NCBI GenBank assembly: GCA_023395675.1
Contig: JAEWYL010000232.1
Location: 1-11,126, forward strand
Source: Chloroflexota bacterium
GTDB taxonomy: Bacteria > Chloroflexota > Anaerolineae > Anaerolineales > UBA4823
Reading direction: 5' to 3'
DNA: 11,126 bases
Positions within the stretch are counted from its first letter, which is position 1; each line of letters begins with the position of its first letter. The notes beneath the pieces were generated by a model. That model saw only the letters and a program-made list of their open reading frames with translations, searched no databases and had not been told where the DNA came from. Below are positions 1 through 6,313 of this stretch, in pieces. Position numbers and translations under genes: made by a program.

Positions 1-37
1 CCCCAATAATCGCAAAACGCCGTGGGGAGGGGAGCTT

Positions 38-77
38 GCCGGCCCCGCTGCCGGGGTGGGAGCATATTGCCCGCGGT
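38..77. repeat. Direct repeat, copy 1 (40 nt)
   Basis: This 40-nt segment recurs at 275-314 with 37 of 40 positions identical by eye; the differences are at 57/294, 59/296 and 64/301. It opens with the GC-rich self-complementary core CCCCGCTGCCGGGG and ends with TTGCCCGCGGT. The two copies flank a series of hairpins. It may be an interspersed palindromic element of this genome, but one window cannot show that. Confidence 0.7.
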
Positions 78-263
78 AACCTGCCTCGCCCCTGACGTTT
101 TGGTGCGAGGCACGTTACCGGCCCGTAGTGGTTGATCGCAGGCAGGGAACCTTACCCTGCCTGGCAGCCGGTCAGGCGAGGGCGTGCCTTGCACCTGATC
201 GAGACGAGGTGCTGCTCTCCGGCCAGGTGCAGTTTTACGTCCAGCGTCTGCGCTGAACGTAAA
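74..263. other. Cluster of strong stem-loops
   Basis: Several independent inverted repeats follow one another. Positions 74-120 form a 14-bp stem in two blocks: CGGTAAC pairs with GTTACCG and GCCTCGC with GCGAGGC, around a 2x2 internal loop. Positions 139-163 pair CAGGCAGGG with CCCTGCCTG. TGCACCTG (190-197) can pair with CAGGTGCA (224-231) or, nearly equally, GCACCT with AGGTGC (207-212). Positions 234-263 pair TTTACGT and CAGCG with CGCTG and ACGTAAA across one mismatch. No credible coding frame explains the stretch. It could be a structured RNA, an array of palindromic repeats, or the terminator and tail of an upstream gene outside the window. Confidence 0.6.
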
Positions 264-274
264 TCGCGCTGGCA

Positions 275-314
275 GCCGGCCCCGCTGCCGGGGCGAGAGC
301 TTATTGCCCGCGGT
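275..314. repeat. Direct repeat, copy 2 (40 nt)
   Basis: Second copy of the 38-77 repeat, offset by 237 nt. It is preceded by GGCAGCC, which also lets it form a GGCAGC/GCTGCC stem (271-276 with 284-289). A shorter relative starting TGGCAGCCGG lies near 162-171. Copy 2 ends about 40 nt upstream of the protease promoter. Confidence 0.7.
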
Positions 315-353
315 GAAAGCGTTTCGCACCCGGGTGGAACCGCCGCAAGGCGC

Positions 354-382
354 TTGAATAAATCGGATAGATTTAGTACAAT
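354..382 (+). promoter_or_regulatory. Sigma70-type promoter for the protease gene
   Basis: TTGAAT (354-359) is separated by exactly 17 bp from TACAAT (377-382), close to the TTGACA/TATAAT consensus. The surrounding DNA is AT-rich against a GC-rich background. Transcription would start near 389-390. The predicted leader is about 170 nt and carries a small stem-loop (GCTGCG 513-518 with CGCAGC 524-529) about 30 nt before the start codon. Apart from this the 390-559 stretch shows nothing recognisable. Confidence 0.6.
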
Positions 383-559
383 TTTTGAGGGGGACTTTTT
401 CCGGCCTCAGAAGATGTATTTTCTGCTGCCCGGTAGACATTTATTTTTAAACGCCGGGGACGCCAAAACCTGGTTGATGATCCGGGATGCTGCGGGCGGC
501 AGCCTCGTCCGGGCTGCGCTGTCCGCAGCGCACGAACCAGACATCCATTCGGAGGCGGT

Positions 560-1852
560 ATGATGCAAAAGCGCTTATTACGAACTATCCTGGCTGCGGT
601 GCTGGTCGCAAGCCTGCTCTTCAGTGCCGTTCCCTCCACTGCCGCGCAGGCAAGCGGGACGGCGAGCTACGTGCCCGGACAGGTCATTGTGCGCCTGGCC
701 CCGGTGCTCGGGGTCACCATTGGCCTGATCAATGCCCTTTTCGGCACGGTCACGCTCGGTACGCTCCCGGGGGTGAGCGATATCTTCCTGCTGGCTGCCC
801 CCCTGGGGATCAGCGCCCCGGACCTGGTGAACCTGCTCAAAATTCACCCCGGGATTCTCTGGGTGGAGCTCAATTACGAGACCGTCTTCCCGGAGGAGGG
901 CAGCACCGACCGCATCTATGCTTTCGGCGGGCCGGACCCCATCCCCTACAACGGGCAGGAGGTGGTCGCGGCCCTGCAGCTTGACCAGGCGCACGCCATC
1001 AGCCGCGGGTCGGGGGTGCGGGTGGCGGTGCTGGATACCGGTGTGCAGCGCAGCCATCCGTTCCTGTCCGGCAGCCTGCACCCCTCCGGCTATGATTTTG
1101 TGGACCTGGACTCTTCCCCCGACGAGGTCGCGGACGGGCAGGACAACGACGGCGACGGGAAGGTGGACGAGGGCTACGGGCACGGCACGCACGTAGCGGG
1201 CATCCTGCACCTGGTCGCTCCCGAGGCGCAGATTCTGCCCGTGCGGGTGCTCGACTCGGAGGGGCGCGGAACCCATTTCCGCACCGCGAGCGCCATCCTC
1301 TACGCCGCCCGGGAGGGCGCAGAGGTGATTAATCTCAGCCTGGGCTCCACCCAGTCCTCCTGGGTGCTGCGAGAAGCCGTGCGCGGCGCAGCCAGGCGCG
1401 GCGCGGTGGTGGTATCCGCCGCCGGCAACCAGGGCGGCGACGTAAAGCAGTACCCGGCGGCCGAGGACTGTGTGGTGGCCGTCACCGCCCTGGACGGCCA
1501 GGACCGGCGCTCCGATTTCGCCAGCTATGGGAACTGGGTGAACCTGGCCGCGCCGGGTGAGAATATTTACAGCCCGTTCCCGGTAGACGGCTTTGCCTGG
1601 TGGGGCGGCACCTCGATGGCGGCGCCGTTTGCCGCCGGTCAGGCTGCCCTGCTCTTTGGGGTGGATTCCGGCCTCACGCCCCGGCAGGTTGGCGCACTGC
1701 TGGGCGGGACGGCCAGCTCCATCCAGGCCCAGAACCCCCAGGATCATGCCCTGCTGGGCGCCGGAAAGGTGGACCCGCTCGCCAGCCTGGAGGCCCTGGT
1801 AAACGGGAACAGCCCGGCAGGGGGCGGCGTGCTGGCGCACTGCTCGCCCTGA
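560..1852 (+). CDS. Secreted subtilisin-like serine protease (S8 family)
   Basis: Extracellular peptidase of the subtilase family, 430 residues. The N terminus is a Sec signal peptide: two basic residues, a hydrophobic run to about residue 23, and likely cleavage after AQA near 31. A propeptide-like region (about 36-110, opening YVPGQVIVRL) follows and probably acts as an intramolecular chaperone and inhibitor. The catalytic domain shows all expected signatures: VLDTG with Asp159, HGTHVAG with His208, AAGN with oxyanion Asn290, and GTSMAAP with Ser352. An acidic DNDGDG loop (195-200) just before the His motif resembles an EF-hand-type calcium loop. There is no C-terminal adhesion or transmembrane domain, so the enzyme is probably released. 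GGAGG (551-555) lies 4 nt from ATG 560 and 7 nt from ATG 563; the second ATG may be the one used. The gene appears monocistronic, with its own promoter and terminator. Its natural substrate is unknown. Confidence 0.93.
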   Translation: MMQKRLLRTILAAVLVASLLFSAVPSTAAQASGTASYVPGQVIVRLAPVLGVTIGLINALFGTVTLGTLPGVSDIFLLAAPLGISAPDLVNLLKIHPGILWVELNYETVFPEEGSTDRIYAFGGPDPIPYNGQEVVAALQLDQAHAISRGSGVRVAVLDTGVQRSHPFLSGSLHPSGYDFVDLDSSPDEVADGQDNDGDGKVDEGYGHGTHVAGILHLVAPEAQILPVRVLDSEGRGTHFRTASAILYAAREGAEVINLSLGSTQSSWVLREAVRGAARRGAVVVSAAGNQGGDVKQYPAAEDCVVAVTALDGQDRRSDFASYGNWVNLAAPGENIYSPFPVDGFAWWGGTSMAAPFAAGQAALLFGVDSGLTPRQVGALLGGTASSIQAQNPQDHALLGAGKVDPLASLEALVNGNSPAGGGVLAHCSP

Positions 1853-1877
1853 ATCCACAGGAATATCCCAATCGTCT

Positions 1878-1906
1878 GCGGGGGCTGAGCCTGGCTCGGC
1901 CCCCGC
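1878..1906 (+). terminator. Strong stem-loop after the protease gene
   Basis: A 13-bp stem (GCGGGGGCTGAGC against GCTCGGCCCCCGC, with one G-U pair) closes a CTG loop, 25 nt after the protease stop. The following sequence has scattered Ts rather than a clean T run, so termination may be partial or factor-assisted. It separates the protease from the kinase gene. Confidence 0.7.
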
Positions 1907-1940
1907 TTCGTGTACTTCATGGCCTCGTAGGGCCAGGCCC

Positions 1941-1970
1941 CGGACAGGTAGGAGAGAAAGCGGGTAAAAT
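1941..1970 (+). promoter_or_regulatory. Candidate promoter for the hybrid kinase
   Basis: TAAAAT (1965-1970) is a good -10 element; CGGACA (1941-1946), 18 bp upstream, is a half-matching -35. The predicted transcription start falls at about 1977-1978, on the GTG start codon itself. The call rests mainly on the -10 element and on its position between a terminator and a gene. Confidence 0.45.
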
Positions 1971-1977
1971 AAGGGTA

Positions 1978-4900
1978 GTGTTCCGCACAAATTCTCCATC
2001 TTCCTCAAGCGCCCCCGGCCCTCTCACGCTCGGCCTCCTGGTCTCGCGCCTGGAGCGGGGATTCCACCGCTCCGCCTTCCAGCGTGTGGAGAGGGCGGCG
2101 GAGGAGTACGGCGTCAGCCTGGTCAGCCTGGATGGAGGCGTGCTGAACTTCCCCGAGGGCTTCGAAGCCCAGGGAAATATCATCTACCAGCTGGCCACCC
2201 CGGCGCTGGTGGACGGCCTGATCATCTGGTCCAGCGCGCTGGACTGGTCGCTGCAGGCCCGGGAGATGGAGGCGTTCTGCGCCGGTTTCGAGCCCCTGCC
2301 GGTGATCAGCGTGGGGCGAGAACTGGAGGGCATCCCCAGCATCCTGGTGGACAACTACCAGGGCATGGGCGCCGCCGTCCACCATTTAATTAAGGAGCAC
2401 GGCTACCGGAAGATCGCTTTCTTGAGAGGGCCGGAAGGCAATCACGAGGAGGAACAGCGCTACCGGGCCTACGTGGACGGGCTGGCGGAGGCCGGGCTGC
2501 CGCTTGAGAGGCGCCTGGTTTCGGCCTACACCAACTGGGAGCGGAGCGACGGTCTGGAGGCGGTGCGGCTGCTGCTGGACGAGCGCGGCCTGCGACCCGG
2601 AGAGGATTTCGAGGCGCTGCTCTCCGTAGGCGATGATATGGCCTGCGGGGCCATCGAGGCCCTGCGCGCGCGCGGCGTGCGCGTGCCGGAGGACGTCGCC
2701 GTGGTGGGCTTTAACGACGACGAGGAAGGCCGGGCCATCAGCCCCTCGCTGACCACCGTCCGGCAGCCGGTGGAAGCGCTGGGCCGCCTGGCCCTCGAAC
2801 GCCTGCTGAGAATGCTCAACGGGGAGGCCGCGCCGGAGCGCCTGGTGCTGCCGCTGGAGCTGATCATCCGCCGCTCCTGCGGGTGCCTGTCGCCGCAGGT
2901 GCTGCAGGCCTCCGCCGGCAGCCTTCCGCACGCCGAAAAGCAGGAGCGGCTGCGGGAGGTGATCCTGAGAGATACGGCCGCCGCGCTGGAGGCCGCCGGC
3001 GGAAAGGCGGAGCCGGGCTGGCTGGAGTCGTTGCTGGACTCCTTCGAGAGCGAGCTGCGGGGAGCGCCCCCGCCAGCGGGGAAGAGCGGGCCATTTCTGC
3101 TCACGCTAACCCGGGTTCTGCGCCAGGCCGTGCACCAGTACGGCGATATCGGCGCCTGGCAGGGGGCGATTTCGAGCTTCCGCCGCGGCCTGCTCCCGAC
3201 CCTGCAGGCGCCAGAGCAGCGCAGCCGGGCAGAGGACCTGTGGCAGGCCGCCCGCGTGCTGGTGGGCGAGATCGCCGTCCAGGAGCGGGCATATGAGAAA
3301 TTCCAGGGGGAGCTCTACGCCCGCCTCCTGAGCGAGGCCGGGCGGGTATTCGGGACAGCCTCCGGGTGGGAAGACCTGATGGAGAAGCTCGCCAGCCAGC
3401 TCCCCCGGCTGGGGATACAGAGCGGCTCTATCGTGATGTACGAGGACCCGCAGGCCCCGCTGGAGCGGGCGCGCCTGGCGCTGGCTTTCACCCCCCAGGG
3501 CCGGGTCGAGCCGGAGGAAACCCGCCGCGTGTACCCCACCCGGCAGCTCCTGCCCGAGGGCCTGTCCCCCGCCCAGGGCCGCAGGAGCCTGGTCGTCCTG
3601 CCCCTGTACTTCCGGGAGCGGCAGCTCGGGTTTGCGGTTCTGGATGCGCGCGGGCCGGACGCTTCGGTTTACGAGACCCTGCGGGAGGGCATCAGCAGCG
3701 CCCTGGAGAGCGTCCTGCTGCGGGAGGAGATCGAGCTGGCCCGGCAGCAGGCCGAGGCCGCCAACCAGCTCAAAAGCCGCTTCCTGGCTACCGTCAGCCA
3801 CGAACTGCGCACGCCCTTGAGCCTGATTGTGGGCACCATTGAGATGATGCTGGGCGGAGAGCAGGCCGCTTCTCCCCTCCCGGAGATCTACCGGCAGGAT
3901 ATGCGCTATATCCATGCCAGCGCCCAGCATCTGTTCCGCCTCATCGGCGATGTGCTCGACCTGGCGAGCAGCCATGCGGGGGAGCTGCGCCTGGTTTGCG
4001 AACCTCTCGACCTGGCGAGAGTGCTGGGGGAGGCGGCGCTGTTAGGGGAGTCGCTGGCGCGGGAGAAGGGGCTGGAGTGGAAGGTTGACATCCCCCCCTG
4101 CCTGCCGCCCGTGCTGGCCGACCGCACCCGCCTGCGCCAGGTGGTGCTCAACCTCATCAGCAACGCGGTCAAGTTCACCGAGCAGGGGCAGGTCGCGCTG
4201 ATCGTGGCGGAGGCCGGGCAGTGGGTCCGGGTGGAGGTGCGCGACACCGGGATGGGCATCCCCTCCGGAGAGCAGGAGGCCATCTTCGATGAATTTGGCC
4301 GCTCGGAGCGCAGCGTCTCGCGCGGCTACGGCGGGATGGGCCTCGGCCTGGCGATCACCCGGCGTTTGATCGAGCTTCACGGCGGGCAGGTGTCGGTGCG
4401 CTCGAGCGGCGAGGAAGGGGAGGGCTCTACCTTTGTATTCACGCTGCCGGTCCTGAACCAGCCCGGCGGGGCTGCGGAGGCGCCCGCGCCGGCTTCGAAC
4501 ACGGTCCTGCTGCTGGCGGAAGACCTGGCGCCGGCGGGGAGGCTGCAGGAGCACCTGCAGGCGCGCGGGTTTCAGGTCTCCGCCCTGGAGGTCGGGCGCA
4601 CGCCGGACTGGCTGGCCCGGGTGGTGGCTGAGCCCCCGGCGGCCGTGCTGCTCGATTACCAGCCCGCCGCCGAGCGGGGCTGGGAGCTGATGCGGGCCCT
4701 GAAGGACAACCCCGCCACCCGCGAGATCCCGGTCCTCTTTTACGCCCTCGCCGCCGGGGAGGAACGCGGTTCGGTGCTCGAGCTGAACTACCTGCCCAAA
4801 CCGATGGGCGAGCCCGACCTGAGCGCCCTGCTCGAAAGCCTGGGGTGGAAGGCGCGGGACGAGGGGCGCTCGATCCTGGTGGTGGATGATGATCCGGGGA

Positions 4901-5580
4901 TCCTGGATATGCACGTGCGCCTGCTCGAGTGCCGCCTGCCCGACTGCCGTATCCTGGTGGCGAGGGACGGGCTGGACGCCCTGCAGGTGATGGAGCAGGA
5001 GAGGCCCGACCTCGTCCTGCTGGACCTGATGATGCCGGGGCTGGACGGTTTCGGGGTCCTGGAGGCCATGCGCGAGCGGGAGGCCACCCGCCGCATCCCG
5101 GTGATCATTCTCACCGCCCAGACGCTCACCGGCCCGGATATCGAGCGGCTCCAGCGCGGGGTGGCGGCGGTGCTGGGCAAAGGCCTGTTCACCTCCGGGG
5201 AGGTCCTGGCCCAGGTCGAGGCCGCCCTGAACCGCAGCAAGCGGCTGGGCAGCGAGGCGCAGCGCATCGTGCGCCAGGCTATGGCGTACATGCACGAAAA
5301 TTACGCCAGCCCCATCACCCGCGCCGGCCTGGCGGGCCGCCTGGCGGTCAGCGAGCGCTACCTGACCCGCTGTTTCCACCAGGAGATGGGCATCACTCCG
5401 ATCACCTACCTGAACCGCTACCGCATCCACCGGGCGAAGGCGCTGCTGGAGCAGGGCCATACGAACCTGACCGAGGTGGCCCTGGCGGTGGGTTTCTCCG
5501 ACAGCAACTACTTCGGGCGTGTCTTTCGAGAAGAGGTCGGCACCTCCCCGGGAGCGTTTTTGCGCGGCCGGCCGGTCTGA
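1978..5580 (+). CDS. Soluble hybrid sensor kinase: LacI-type sensor, GAF-like, HisKA, HATPase, two receivers, AraC HTH
   Basis: A one-chain two-component system of 1200 residues, predicted cytosolic. Residues 16-303 form a LacI/GalR-type periplasmic-binding-like sensor (GLLVSRLERGF start, VVGFNDDEEG, ending RRSCGC) without the usual N-terminal HTH and without a signal peptide. A helical linker (304-440) follows, then a GAF-like domain (about 445-584) and a short coiled coil. HisKA has SHELRTPL with His608. The HATPase (about 715-825) has N729 in NLISNA, DTGMGI from Asp756, and GYGGMGLGL at 783-791. Receiver 1 (841-960) keeps Asp893 and Lys941 but has Ala-Glu for the acidic pair and Ala for the Thr/Ser switch. 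Receiver 2 (964-1090) looks complete, with VVDDD, Asp1016, a Thr switch and a Lys. An AraC-type DNA-binding domain (about 1095-1197) ends the protein. GTG 1978 is the only canonical start between the upstream stem-loop and the sensor domain; AAGGG lies only 2 nt before it. The likely target is the adjacent sugar importer operon (inference). Bacteroides HTCS regulators are similar in logic but membrane-bound. Confidence 0.9.
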   Translation: MFRTNSPSSSSAPGPLTLGLLVSRLERGFHRSAFQRVERAAEEYGVSLVSLDGGVLNFPEGFEAQGNIIYQLATPALVDGLIIWSSALDWSLQAREMEAFCAGFEPLPVISVGRELEGIPSILVDNYQGMGAAVHHLIKEHGYRKIAFLRGPEGNHEEEQRYRAYVDGLAEAGLPLERRLVSAYTNWERSDGLEAVRLLLDERGLRPGEDFEALLSVGDDMACGAIEALRARGVRVPEDVAVVGFNDDEEGRAISPSLTTVRQPVEALGRLALERLLRMLNGEAAPERLVLPLELIIRRSCGCLSPQVLQASAGSLPHAEKQERLREVILRDTAAALEAAGGKAEPGWLESLLDSFESELRGAPPPAGKSGPFLLTLTRVLRQAVHQYGDIGAWQGAISSFRRGLLPTLQAPEQRSRAEDLWQAARVLVGEIAVQERAYEKFQGELYARLLSEAGRVFGTASGWEDLMEKLASQLPRLGIQSGSIVMYEDPQAPLERARLALAFTPQGRVEPEETRRVYPTRQLLPEGLSPAQGRRSLVVLPLYFRERQLGFAVLDARGPDASVYETLREGISSALESVLLREEIELARQQAEAANQLKSRFLATVSHELRTPLSLIVGTIEMMLGGEQAASPLPEIYRQDMRYIHASAQHLFRLIGDVLDLASSHAGELRLVCEPLDLARVLGEAALLGESLAREKGLEWKVDIPPCLPPVLADRTRLRQVVLNLISNAVKFTEQGQVALIVAEAGQWVRVEVRDTGMGIPSGEQEAIFDEFGRSERSVSRGYGGMGLGLAITRRLIELHGGQVSVRSSGEEGEGSTFVFTLPVLNQPGGAAEAPAPASNTVLLLAEDLAPAGRLQEHLQARGFQVSALEVGRTPDWLARVVAEPPAAVLLDYQPAAERGWELMRALKDNPATREIPVLFYALAAGEERGSVLELNYLPKPMGEPDLSALLESLGWKARDEGRSILVVDDDPGILDMHVRLLECRLPDCRILVARDGLDALQVMEQERPDLVLLDLMMPGLDGFGVLEAMREREATRRIPVIILTAQTLTGPDIERLQRGVAAVLGKGLFTSGEVLAQVEAALNRSKRLGSEAQRIVRQAMAYMHENYASPITRAGLAGRLAVSERYLTRCFHQEMGITPITYLNRYRIHRAKALLEQGHTNLTEVALAVGFSDSNYFGRVFREEVGTSPGAFLRGRPV

Positions 5581-5640
5581 ACCGGGCTGCGGGGGCGAAC
5601 AATACACCTGGTCTTCGATTGATTTGTAAGGCTTGTCTTG

Positions 5641-5689
5641 CCACTATACAAAAGGGAACGTGCGCCGCACGTTCCCTTTTGTATAGTGG
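5641..5689. terminator. Perfect 49-bp palindrome, probable bidirectional terminator
   Basis: Two 24-base arms are perfectly complementary around a central C at 5665. The inner part (AAAA, then GGGAACGTGC, a short loop, GCACGTTCCC, then TTTT) has the layout of an intrinsic terminator that works in both directions. It starts 60 nt after the kinase stop. The stem is longer than a terminator needs, and the right arm also supplies the -35 of the next promoter, so a second role as an operator is possible. The stretch 5581-5640 before it holds nothing else I recognise. Confidence 0.75.
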
Positions 5690-5707
5690 TGAATAAGTAT
5701 CTATAAT
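5679..5707 (+). promoter_or_regulatory. Promoter of the receiver and sugar-transporter operon
   Basis: TATAAT (5702-5707) is a perfect -10 element, with TTGTAT (5679-5684) 17 bp upstream as a weak -35 inside the right arm of the palindrome. Transcription would start near 5714, giving a leader of about 144 nt. A weak -35 with a perfect -10 suits an activator-dependent promoter, such as one controlled by an AraC-type regulator (inference). Confidence 0.6.
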
Positions 5708-5736
5708 ATCCGATTGTGAAAAAAAGCACCAATCCT

Positions 5737-5795
5737 GCGATAAGTTAATCCATTTGTGCGAGCGGTTTTGGGGGTTATCAGCGATAATCGGCTCG
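5737..5795. promoter_or_regulatory. AT-rich leader with inverted repeats, candidate operator
   Basis: The 5690-5857 gap is clearly AT-richer than the rest of the window. TTATC (5775-5779) and GATAA (5783-5787) are inverted around AGC, nested inside CGAGC (5759-5763) and GCTCG (5791-5795). The heptamer GCGATAA occurs twice (5737-5743 and 5781-5787), 44 bp apart, which is four helical turns. Such spaced direct repeats would suit an AraC-type protein, though they lie downstream of the predicted start site. No known riboswitch is recognised. Confidence 0.3.
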
Positions 5796-5857
5796 TAGTT
5801 CCCTTATTAGCGCTTATTTCTTTTTTAAACCGATAGAGCAAGGCCCTGAGGCTGCCA

Positions 5858-6256
5858 ATGACCCCGACATGTTTAATTGCCGAGGCTGATCTATTTATTG
5901 TTCGCCTGCTGCGCCGGTTTGCGGCTGAAACCGGGATGGAAGCCCTGCAGGCTCGTACCGGGCAGGAGACGATTGATCTGGCGCGCCAGGCCCGTCCGGA
6001 TGTGATTATTCTGGAGCCCGAACTGCCGGGGAAGCTGCGCGGCTGGGAGGTGTACCAGCGCCTGCAGGAGGACGAGCAGACGGCGGGGATCCCCGTGATC
6101 GCCTGCTCCTGGCTGCCTGCGGATGAGGCCCGGGCGCGCCTGGGCGAGCCGGGCCCGGTGCTGTGCAAACCCGAACTTTACTATGAGGACTTTGTCCTGG
6201 CCCTGCAGGAAGCCGGCGTAGAGGCCGGCCCCCGGGCGGTCCAGGAGGAAAGTTGA
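5858..6256 (+). CDS. Stand-alone pseudo-receiver protein (phospho-Asp replaced by Glu)
   Basis: A CheY-like receiver domain and little else, 132 residues, cytosolic, with no output domain. The fold signature is clear: hydrophobic strand 1 (CLIAEAD), strand 3 (DVIILEPELPG), strand 4 ending in IACS with the switch Ser84, and LCKP with the conserved Lys104. At the phosphorylation site, where LLDLMMPG is usual, the protein reads ILEPELPG, so Glu53 stands in for Asp. The first acidic pair is also reduced (Glu9-Ala10). It therefore cannot be phosphorylated in the normal way; Glu may mimic the active state. GAGG (5848-5851) sits 6 nt before ATG. It is the first gene of the transporter operon, 57 nt before the ATPase gene, pointing to a link with the upstream kinase or with transporter control (inference). 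Confidence 0.8.
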   Translation: MTPTCLIAEADLFIVRLLRRFAAETGMEALQARTGQETIDLARQARPDVIILEPELPGKLRGWEVYQRLQEDEQTAGIPVIACSWLPADEARARLGEPGPVLCKPELYYEDFVLALQEAGVEAGPRAVQEES

Positions 6257-6267
6257 TCCATCTGCCT

Positions 6268-6296
6268 GCGCGGCGGCCCGCACCTGAGGGCCGCGC
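6268..6296 (+). other. Intergenic stem-loop before the ATPase gene
   Basis: GCGCGGC (6268-6274) pairs with GCCGCGC (6290-6296). The inner CCC and GGG can extend the stem if CGG bulges. There is no T run, so it is more likely an RNA-stability or processing element than a full terminator. It ends 6 nt before the Shine-Dalgarno sequence AGGGA (6303-6307) of the next gene. Confidence 0.45.
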
Positions 6297-6313
6297 GTAA
6301 GAAGGGAAGCCGT

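Noticed and set aside
132..563. Open frame of 143 codons ahead of the protease
   Set aside because: It runs through the repeat and hairpin block and across the promoter, has no recognisable domain or ribosome site, and its composition follows the repeats.
1600..1977. Upstream extension of the kinase frame to an ATG inside the protease gene
   Set aside because: The extension lies out of frame over conserved protease codons and crosses the terminator stem; it has no family-like sequence. GTG 1978 fits the start of the sensor domain.
578..2008. Long open frame on the - strand opposite the protease
   Set aside because: It is a mirror of GC-rich codons in a clearly real gene, rich in His, Gln and Gly, with no motif.
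4042..5607. Long open frame on the - strand opposite the kinase C-terminal half
   Set aside because: Same reason: it lies opposite HATPase, receiver and AraC domains and has no domain of its own.
5641..5689. Palindrome as a CRISPR unit, IS end or attachment site
   Set aside because: Only one copy is seen, with no spacers, transposase, integrase or target duplication nearby; the terminator layout is the simpler reading.
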